From an uncultured Clostridia bacterium (GTDB taxonomy: Bacteria; Bacillota; Clostridia; Lachnospirales; Lachnospiraceae): DNA of 12,406 nucleotides. The stretch is taken from positions 1 to 12,406 of the forward strand of contig CAMZAI010000068.1 of the NCBI GenBank assembly GCA_947304065.1. The letters run 5' to 3'. The notes under the pieces are model-generated. The model was not told where the DNA came from, did no database searches, and saw only the letters and a program-made list of their open reading frames with translations. The number at the start of each line of letters is the position of its first letter. The first letter of the stretch is position 1. The position numbers and the translations under genes were made by a program. Positions 8,186 through 12,406 of this stretch are shown here, in pieces.

Positions 8186-8737
8186 ATGGTCATGGGCGAA
8201 GCCGATGAGACCGTCTATCTTCGATTTCTTGACACTTCCTCTAACGATGACTTAAGAACACTTTTCGAACGCTACCGCGATCCCCTTACACTGTTTATCT
8301 TCGGTTTCCTTCACAATATGGAAGACGCCGAAGAACTGATGCTCGACGCATTTGCGGTCATTGCTTCCGGAACGAACGTGTTCTCCGGGAAGAGCAGCTT
8401 TAAGACCTGGCTCTTTGCGATCGGGCGCAATCTTGCTTACAAAAAGCTTCGCAGGAATCATTTCTTCTTTGTTCCCCTCGAGGAAGAGCTGACGGCCGAT
8501 TCGGGCCGTCCCGACGAGGAGCTCTTAAAAGACGAGCGTTCAAAGATGCTCTACGAAGCCCTCGGCACGATCAATCCCGAATACAGACAGGCGCTTCATC
8601 TGACGTACTTCGAAGGTATGTCCGCCGATGAAGTCGCGGACGTACTGAAAAAGAACCGCAAGCAGGTCTACAACCTGATCTCCCGCGGAAAGGAATCACT
8701 CAGAAGCAAGCTCATCGAAATGGGCTTTGAAGAATAA
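8186..8737 (+). CDS. RNA polymerase sigma factor, ECF (sigma-70) family
   Basis: From the ATG at 8186 the protein has 183 residues, normal for an ECF sigma factor with only regions 2 and 4. Region 2 covers about 22-90: LFERYRDPLTLFIFGFLHNMEDAEELMLDAF for core binding, then FKTWLFAIGRNLAYKKLRR for -10 recognition. Region 4 covers about 126-176, with the helix-turn-helix SADEVADVLKKNRKQVYNLISRGKESL reading the -35. The acidic linker (about 98-120) joins them. ECF factors are normally held inactive by a membrane or soluble anti-sigma factor. No gene here encodes a recognisable zinc-binding anti-sigma domain, but the next four genes all encode membrane proteins, one a PrsW protease. It is the first gene of the operon, from a vegetative promoter. 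Target promoters are unknown. Confidence 0.93.
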   Translation: MVMGEADETVYLRFLDTSSNDDLRTLFERYRDPLTLFIFGFLHNMEDAEELMLDAFAVIASGTNVFSGKSSFKTWLFAIGRNLAYKKLRRNHFFFVPLEEELTADSGRPDEELLKDERSKMLYEALGTINPEYRQALHLTYFEGMSADEVADVLKKNRKQVYNLISRGKESLRSKLIEMGFEE

Positions 8738-8763
8738 CGGGCCTGCCCGTGAAAGGACTCGAA

Positions 8764-8901
8764 ATGACTTTTTTGTTTCTGCACTGTCCCCCCATCGTCG
8801 GCTATATATTACTCGGAGCGCTGGCTTTCGCCTTCGGGGTTCTTGTTACGCTCCTTTGCATACGTATTCGCGATCTGAGAGAGGAAAAGAAGCATGAATA
8901 A
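8764..8901 (+). CDS. 45-residue single-helix membrane peptide
   Basis: This short gene begins at ATG 8764 with AAAGGA 6 nt upstream and ends in TAA at 8899-8901, overlapping the next gene's ATG by 8 nt. The product starts MTFLFLHCPP, has one hydrophobic helix from about residue 11 to 33 (IVGYILLGALAFAFGVLVTL, then LCI), and ends in a basic/acidic tail RIRDLREEKKHE. The positive flank predicts an outside N-terminus and a cytoplasmic C-terminus. Its helix aligns without gaps to the second helix of the 112-residue protein encoded at 10509-10847, 14 of 22 identical, including GYIL and TLLC. I infer a common origin. It could be a regulator that binds the neighbouring membrane proteins, a PrsW substrate, or a remnant of a duplicated longer gene. 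No function is known to me. Confidence 0.8.
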   Translation: MTFLFLHCPPIVGYILLGALAFAFGVLVTLLCIRIRDLREEKKHE

Positions 8902-9733
8902 CGAAATGCTGCGAACGGCAATGGATATCTTCATGATCCTGGTGCTCGGCTATCTGGTTGCCAGGGTCCTCAGATACATCTCAAAAACCCACGCGAAGGT
9001 GGGTATACTCTATTTTGCCTACGGCCTGATGTGCCTTTTCTTCAACTATCTGTACTGGATGGTACACGGGCTCCTCTTCTCCGATTACCGCTTCCCTTTC
9101 GGACCCAACGAGATAAGCGAGATCGGTTTTTTCCTGCTTTTTGCATCGTCGCTTGCATTCATCTTTAAAGATATCAGACGGAAGACGCGCCTCGAATTTG
9201 TTCTCGCGCTCATCTATACTCTGATCTCCATCGCCCTGTGGATAGGATGGAGCGGTGAATGGGTAAAAGATATCGTTACAGGCATACCCTTCGGATATCT
9301 CTGCTATCAGGCCGCCCGTTCGGTCAGACTCTCCGGAGCTTTCAAAAGGATCGAGTGGATTTTCTTTACTGTATTCGTGTTCGGGATCGCTTTCGTCCAG
9401 TGCGTGATCTTCGTTACTCCCGAGCCTCTGTATACCATACTGGATATCAGCTGCTACGTTCTTTTGTTCGCCATGCTTGCTGCTCTCATATGCAACGCCT
9501 TCATAAGGACCGTGCGGGTAAAAACGGTAAAAACAGCCTCCGCTGCGGCCGCGATGTCGGGCGTATGCCTGGCGTGGTCGCTGATCTCCATGTATATGAG
9601 CCTGGAGCCTATGTACTTTTTCGCTCAGGTAGGCAGCGCCGTCTCGCTGATCCTGCTCACCGAATCGTATCTGCTCCATACCTCGCTTAACGACGCCGGA
9701 ACAGTCCCGGCCGGGAAGGAGGCTGCGGCATGA
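8894..9733 (+). CDS. Polytopic membrane protein of unknown function (279 aa)
   Basis: The protein has eight or nine hydrophobic segments, at roughly residues 8-27, 36-60, 74-93, 100-119, 124-143, 151-172, 178-202, 213-232 and 238-258, with short polar loops and a small Ala/Gly-rich tail. No enzyme motif is visible. The layout recalls the polytopic sensor halves found at the N-terminus of some histidine kinases, but no output domain follows. Its place between the sigma factor and a PrsW protease suggests a signal-receiving or scaffold role in sigma control; that is inference. The ATG overlaps the 45-aa gene by 8 nt with AGAGG about 9 nt upstream, and its TGA overlaps the protease start as ATGA, so the three are translationally coupled. 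Confidence 0.85.
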   Translation: MNNEMLRTAMDIFMILVLGYLVARVLRYISKTHAKVGILYFAYGLMCLFFNYLYWMVHGLLFSDYRFPFGPNEISEIGFFLLFASSLAFIFKDIRRKTRLEFVLALIYTLISIALWIGWSGEWVKDIVTGIPFGYLCYQAARSVRLSGAFKRIEWIFFTVFVFGIAFVQCVIFVTPEPLYTILDISCYVLLFAMLAALICNAFIRTVRVKTVKTASAAAAMSGVCLAWSLISMYMSLEPMYFFAQVGSAVSLILLTESYLLHTSLNDAGTVPAGKEAAA

Positions 9734-10398
9734 TCTATTCCGAGAATATACTTATCTGCATAGAAATACCGCTGCTCATCTCGCTGCTCTTCATTGACCG
9801 GGCTTCGCGCAGATTCGTAGGATCCTTTATCGCCGGCATGATCGTATGCCTGCTCTCCGCTTATATCACCGCCTTTTTGAGCCGGGTTTCCGGACTCGAC
9901 TCGCAGAGCGCCTCAATGTACTACTCACCTGTGGTGGAAGAAACTATGAAGATGCTTCCGCTGCTCTTCTACATGTTCGTCTTTTATCCGAAGGACAGAC
10001 GGCTCTTCATCTGCGGCACCGGTATCGGTCTGGGCTTCGCGACTTTTGAGAACTGCTGCTACATGCTTTCGTCGGGATCGGAGGATTTCACTTACATACT
10101 GATCCGCGGCATGGCGGTCGGCGTACTTCATCTGGTATGCGCGCTCGCGCTCGTGATCATTTTGACCGACGCCCGCAAACATCACGTGCTCTCTGTGGCC
10201 GGAGTATTCGGAGCGCTCTCGCTCTCGGTTACGCTTCACGGCCTGTATAATCTTCTGGTGTCCGAGCCGGGCATCAGTTCATACATCGGATACATCCTGC
10301 CCGCTGCGGCTTCCGCAGCCCTCTACATTCCGGGCCGGCGCAGGATCATGGCAGACGGCGGCGACGGTAAAAAAGACGCCGCTGCCGGGACAAAATAA
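9730..10398 (+). CDS. PrsW-family glutamic-type intramembrane protease
   Basis: The 222-residue protein has about seven membrane segments and the PrsW signature: VVEETMK (68-74) giving the EExxK motif, GLGFATFEN (100-108) giving FxxxEN, a histidine in the helix GVLHLVCA (His134), and TLHGLYN (168-174) giving HxxxN. PrsW of Bacillus subtilis makes the first cut in the anti-sigma factor RsiW and so releases the ECF sigma factor SigW. B. subtilis PrsW activity needs the paired glutamates and a late histidine, all present here. The gene starts at an ATGA overlap with the 279-aa gene and has a strong AAGGAGG 7 nt upstream. Being in one operon with an ECF factor, it most likely acts on a protein controlling that factor; candidate substrates are the two small membrane proteins either side of it. 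Confidence 0.9.
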   Translation: MIYSENILICIEIPLLISLLFIDRASRRFVGSFIAGMIVCLLSAYITAFLSRVSGLDSQSASMYYSPVVEETMKMLPLLFYMFVFYPKDRRLFICGTGIGLGFATFENCCYMLSSGSEDFTYILIRGMAVGVLHLVCALALVIILTDARKHHVLSVAGVFGALSLSVTLHGLYNLLVSEPGISSYIGYILPAAASAALYIPGRRRIMADGGDGKKDAAAGTK

Positions 10399-10437
10399 AG
10401 TAAAATAAAAATTTTTTAAAAGCGGTGAGTAATATAT

Positions 10438-10476
10438 CTCCGAAACGGTACTAATGGGTGAAAACGTATTTCGGGG
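10438..10476 (+). promoter_or_regulatory. Structured leader ahead of the 112-aa membrane protein gene
   Basis: The 110 nt between the protease stop and the next gene begin with an A/T-rich run (10396-10420) and then hold an inverted repeat: CTCCGAAA (10438-10445) with TTTCGGGG (10469-10476), eight pairs including one G-U, continued by CG/CG after a two-base bulge. The same CTCCG could instead pair with an upstream CGGTGAG (10423-10429). ECF-like elements also occur here: GAAAC (10442-10446) with CGTA (10465-10468) at 18 nt, or TGAAAA (10459-10464) with CGAATA (10481-10486) at 16 nt. Neither is a clean match to TGAAAC-N16-CGTA. I do not recognise a known riboswitch. Confidence 0.35.
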
Positions 10477-10492
10477 GATGCGAATAATTGGG

Positions 10493-10499
10493 AAGGAGG
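10493..10499 (+). promoter_or_regulatory. Ribosome binding site that sets the start of the 112-aa gene
   Basis: AAGGAGG lies 9 nt before the ATG at 10509. The in-frame TTG at 10488 lies upstream of it and has no binding site of its own. Confidence 0.8.
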
Positions 10500-10508
10500 A
10501 AGCTTTAT

Positions 10509-10847
10509 ATGAAGTATGATACCGATAGCGCATTAAATGAAATAACGCGTCGTAAGGATGTGCTTATTTACAACAAAAAGCGCAGGAAGATCACCGAACT
10601 TGCAGTCGCTGCCGGCATTTGCGCGGTACTGCTCGTATTGTCGTTCATGAATATGAACGAGCTTGTCGGCGTCGAAGGTATCCATTCTGTATACGGCTCC
10701 TTCCTGCTTTCGGATTCCGTGGGCGGATATATACTGGTCGGCGTGCTCTGTTTTGCAGCCGCAGTAGTCATCACTCTGCTCTGCCTCCGCAAGAACGGTC
10801 AGAAAGACCGCAAGCTGCCCGGCGACGAACAGGACAGCACGCTCTGA
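10509..10847 (+). CDS. 112-residue two-helix membrane protein; candidate sigma regulator
   Basis: From ATG 10509 the protein has a short charged cytoplasmic N-terminus (1-27, MKYDTDSALNEITRRKD then a basic YNKKRRK), a first helix at about 28-47, an external loop (48-72) and a second helix at about 73-93, ending in a basic then acidic cytoplasmic tail. Both ends are thus predicted to be inside. The second helix (GYILVGVLCFAAAVVITLLC) matches that of the 45-aa peptide encoded next to the sigma factor. Size, topology and context fit a small membrane-anchored anti-sigma factor or co-regulator cleaved by PrsW, but there is no recognisable anti-sigma domain and this is inference. It has its own leader and so may be partly independent of the upstream genes; no terminator separates them. 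A strong hairpin follows 43 nt after the stop. Confidence 0.85.
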   Translation: MKYDTDSALNEITRRKDVLIYNKKRRKITELAVAAGICAVLLVLSFMNMNELVGVEGIHSVYGSFLLSDSVGGYILVGVLCFAAAVVITLLCLRKNGQKDRKLPGDEQDSTL

Positions 10848-10890
10848 GCTTCGGGGGCTATTACTTACGCCAGCTACTTTTATTCTATAT

Positions 10891-10936
10891 CTAGGACAGG
10901 GGTACATGTCATCAGCGGCATGTACCCTTGTTCTAG
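10891..10936 (+). terminator. Long hairpin, probable terminator of the sigma operon
   Basis: Arms CTAGGACAGGGGTACATG (10891-10908) and CATGTACCCTTGTTCTAG (10919-10936) pair over 18 positions, 16 Watson-Crick and two G-U. The loop TCATCAGCGG can add a further U-G and C-G, leaving a six-base loop. The wobbles are G-U only in the plus-strand RNA and would be A-C mismatches on the other strand, so the structure appears selected in the transcript reading rightward. The tail is TCCTTGCTTT, only moderately U-rich, so termination strength is uncertain. It may instead protect the 3' end of the mRNA. Confidence 0.6.
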
Positions 10937-10943
10937 TCCTTGC

Positions 10944-10959
10944 TTTAACACCTGTTAAA
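10944..10959. promoter_or_regulatory. Perfect palindrome, candidate operator
   Basis: TTTAACA-CC-TGTTAAA is a perfect 7-2-7 inverted repeat ending 6 nt before the -35 box of the next gene. Its size and symmetry fit a dimeric regulator's operator. Its half-site order is opposite to that of the clostridial Rex site (TTGTTAA-N4-TTAACAA), and I do not recognise the family. It could also act as a U-rich tail extension for the preceding hairpin. Confidence 0.5.
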
Positions 10960-10965
10960 TCATTA

Positions 10966-10994
10966 TTGACGATTATCCGCCATATTGCTATTCT
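10966..10994 (+). promoter_or_regulatory. Predicted sigma-A promoter of the right-end gene
   Basis: TTGACG (10966-10971), a 17-nt spacer and TATTCT (10989-10994) give a plausible vegetative promoter with a strong -35 and a weaker -10, as often seen for regulated genes. Predicted start is near 11001, leaving a leader of about 63 nt. The leader contains a small imperfect hairpin (AAAAC at 11023-11027 with GTTTT at 11033-11037). Confidence 0.55.
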
Positions 10995-11063
10995 TAATAT
11001 GACATCCGTTGTTTACACGCTTAAAACCGGGTGTTTTCGAGCAACTTAGAAACGGAGGCAGGC

Positions 11064-12406
11064 ATGAGACAGCATTATCTTACCGTAGTTAAGGATAACG
11101 ATATAAGGGTTGAGCAGGCGATAAACCGGCAGGTATCCGAAGAGGGTTCGCCTTATTTCGGCGGCTTTCGCGATCAGTTCGACCTCATCGAGGCAAAGTT
11201 CGCGATCTATCAGACCATGCTAATGATCACCGCCTATGTAACGCCCGAGAGCCGGTTTAACGACTCTGCCGCCCTGTACGAACGGATCCTTGCCGGCTTT
11301 GATTTCATAAAGAGCGTGCAGCATGAGGACGGTTCCTTTGACTTTAACGACTGTAATTTCCATTCCGCCCCCGACACTTCCTTCTGCATAAAGCGCATGC
11401 TGCCCGTATACTGCCTGCTCGAGAGGGATTTTTCGGACAGAGCCGATATCGCGCACATCCTCGCGATCATGAAACCGGTCATACTCAATGCGGCCGAGTC
11501 CGTAAAACACGGCGGTTTTCACACTCCGAACCACCGCTGGGCCATAGCTTCGGCGCTATGTATGTGCACTAAGGTGTTCGGCGATCCCTCATTCGCAGAG
11601 TCTGCCCAAAGGTATCTCGACGAAGGCATCGACTGCAACGAAGACGGCGAGTACACCGAGCGTTCCGCAGGCAATTACAACCGCGTCACCAACAATGCCC
11701 TGATCATGCTCGCAGCCGCCACAGGCGACGATACCTACTGTGAATACGTCATCCGCAACCTTCGTATGATGCTCACCTACATCGAACCCGACGGCAGCAT
11801 CTTCACCAACAATTCCACGCGCCAGGACCGCGGTAAGGTCTACTATCCGACCGACTATTATTTTGAATATCTCTATATCGGGCACAGGTTCGGCATCCCC
11901 GCGTTTCTCGACGCGGCAAACTATATCTTCGCGCTCTGCGACCGGCTGGGGATCCCGCATCAGGACTGCGTGTGCGAATTCATGCTGCTGCCGGAGCTTA
12001 TCGATCTTGAGCACGACGGCTGCGGCATTCCTTCCGAATACCGCCGTTTCTACACCGACTCAAACATCATCCGCGCGCGCTCGGGACGTTTTTCATATTC
12101 GGTCATCAGCGGCTGTTCGAGCTTCCTGTATTTCAGATCCGGGTCGCTCACCTGCGGTTTTAAGCTCGGAGCGAGCTTTTTTGAGCACAGGGCGTTCGTT
12201 CCCGAAAAGCTTGAGGCGCTGCGCCCCGACGGGACTCATGCCGACAGGGCTTATATCGATTCCGGCGCTCCCGTGGTATTCAGGCTATATCAGAAAATGG
12301 AGGGCCGCTACAATCTCCCGTTTTCCGAAAAGCCCGCGACCTCTGACTGGCACAAAATGGACCATTCAAAGAGAGGCACCGTCCCCGGCACCGATATGAT
12401 CTTTGA
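11064..12406 (+). CDS. Probable alpha/alpha-toroid protein, perhaps carbohydrate-active (cut by window edge)
   Basis: The frame opens at ATG 11064 with CGGAGG 5 nt upstream and remains open to the window end, giving at least 447 residues without a stop. There is no signal peptide or membrane helix, so it is cytoplasmic. The first ~310 residues look like repeated helix pairs with aromatic and acidic loops: HEDGSFDFND (87-96), TPNHRW (154-159), NEDGEYTERSAGNYN (192-206), EPDGSIFTNN (241-250), STRQDR (251-256). From about 325 the sequence turns strand-rich (RFSYSVISG, FLYFRSGSLTCGFKLGASFF), as in the beta-sandwich that follows the toroid in heparinase II/III-type polysaccharide lyases. NHR and a later Tyr are typical lyase active-site residues, so a lyase or related uronic-acid enzyme is possible. 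I cannot assign a family; related proteins are usually annotated as hypothetical. Confidence 0.75.
   Translation, partial: MRQHYLTVVKDNDIRVEQAINRQVSEEGSPYFGGFRDQFDLIEAKFAIYQTMLMITAYVTPESRFNDSAALYERILAGFDFIKSVQHEDGSFDFNDCNFHSAPDTSFCIKRMLPVYCLLERDFSDRADIAHILAIMKPVILNAAESVKHGGFHTPNHRWAIASALCMCTKVFGDPSFAESAQRYLDEGIDCNEDGEYTERSAGNYNRVTNNALIMLAAATGDDTYCEYVIRNLRMMLTYIEPDGSIFTNNSTRQDRGKVYYPTDYYFEYLYIGHRFGIPAFLDAANYIFALCDRLGIPHQDCVCEFMLLPELIDLEHDGCGIPSEYRRFYTDSNIIRARSGRFSYSVISGCSSFLYFRSGSLTCGFKLGASFFEHRAFVPEKLEALRPDGTHADRAYIDSGAPVVFRLYQKMEGRYNLPFSEKPATSDWHKMDHSKRGTVPGTDMIF

Noticed and set aside
8738..8749. Small CGGGC/GCCCG repeat after the sigma factor stop
   Set aside because: The loop would be only two bases and no U-tract follows, so it is unlikely to terminate transcription before the 45-aa gene.
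10488..10508. In-frame TTG start for the two-helix protein
   Set aside because: The AAGGAGG lies downstream of it and is well placed for ATG 10509.
10478..10519. 13-codon open frame in the leader overlapping the ATG at 10509
   Set aside because: The G-run directly abuts its ATG, so spacing is wrong for a binding site, and nothing suggests an attenuating peptide.
11220..12014. Minus-strand frames within the right-end gene
   Set aside because: They mirror a long continuous plus-strand frame with a good ribosome binding site and coherent protein sequence.

Overview
This 12.4 kb stretch looks like chromosome from a Gram-positive bacterium of the Clostridia, most likely a Lachnospiraceae-type organism with a fairly GC-rich genome. 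The reasons are a DNA polymerase I with a proofreading-dead exonuclease region and an N-terminal insertion I associate with Lachnospiraceae, a long FtsA-like protein with a beta-rich tail, strong AGGAGG-type ribosome binding sites, and sigma-A-type promoters. The genus cannot be told from the sequence alone.

Left part (1-6700, minus strand): a tightly packed housekeeping operon reading right to left. The order is polA (DNA polymerase I, TTG start), coaE (dephospho-CoA kinase), an extended FtsA/actin-like ATPase with VNG-repeat domains, a WalJ/YycJ-type metallo-beta-lactamase-fold hydrolase, and a UPF0237 ACT-domain protein cut by the window edge within its last few codons. Gaps are 19-28 nt. 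A good extended -10 promoter lies upstream of polA, with an 8-bp inverted repeat at the 5' end of the predicted mRNA.

Middle (6709-8164): a 12-helix MFS transporter on the minus strand, divergent from the next operon. The two promoters lie back to back and their -35 boxes share one base pair.

Right-centre (8186-10847, plus strand): the most interesting region. It holds an ECF-type sigma factor, an unlisted 45-residue single-helix membrane peptide, a 279-residue polytopic membrane protein, a PrsW-family intramembrane protease, and, after a structured 110-nt leader, a 112-residue two-helix membrane protein. The genes up to the protease are translationally coupled or nearly so. The helix of the 45-aa peptide matches the second helix of the 112-aa protein at 14 of 22 positions. 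I infer a membrane-signal-to-sigma-factor circuit in which PrsW and one or both small proteins control the sigma factor. No classical anti-sigma domain (zinc-binding ZAS type) is present. A strong hairpin, probably a terminator, closes the unit.

Right end (10944-12406, plus strand): a perfect 7-2-7 palindrome lies just upstream of a sigma-A-type promoter. This drives a gene that runs off the window and encodes at least 447 residues of a probable alpha/alpha-toroid plus beta-sandwich protein, perhaps carbohydrate-active, with no firm family assignment. I see no tRNA, rRNA, CRISPR array, insertion sequence or phage gene.
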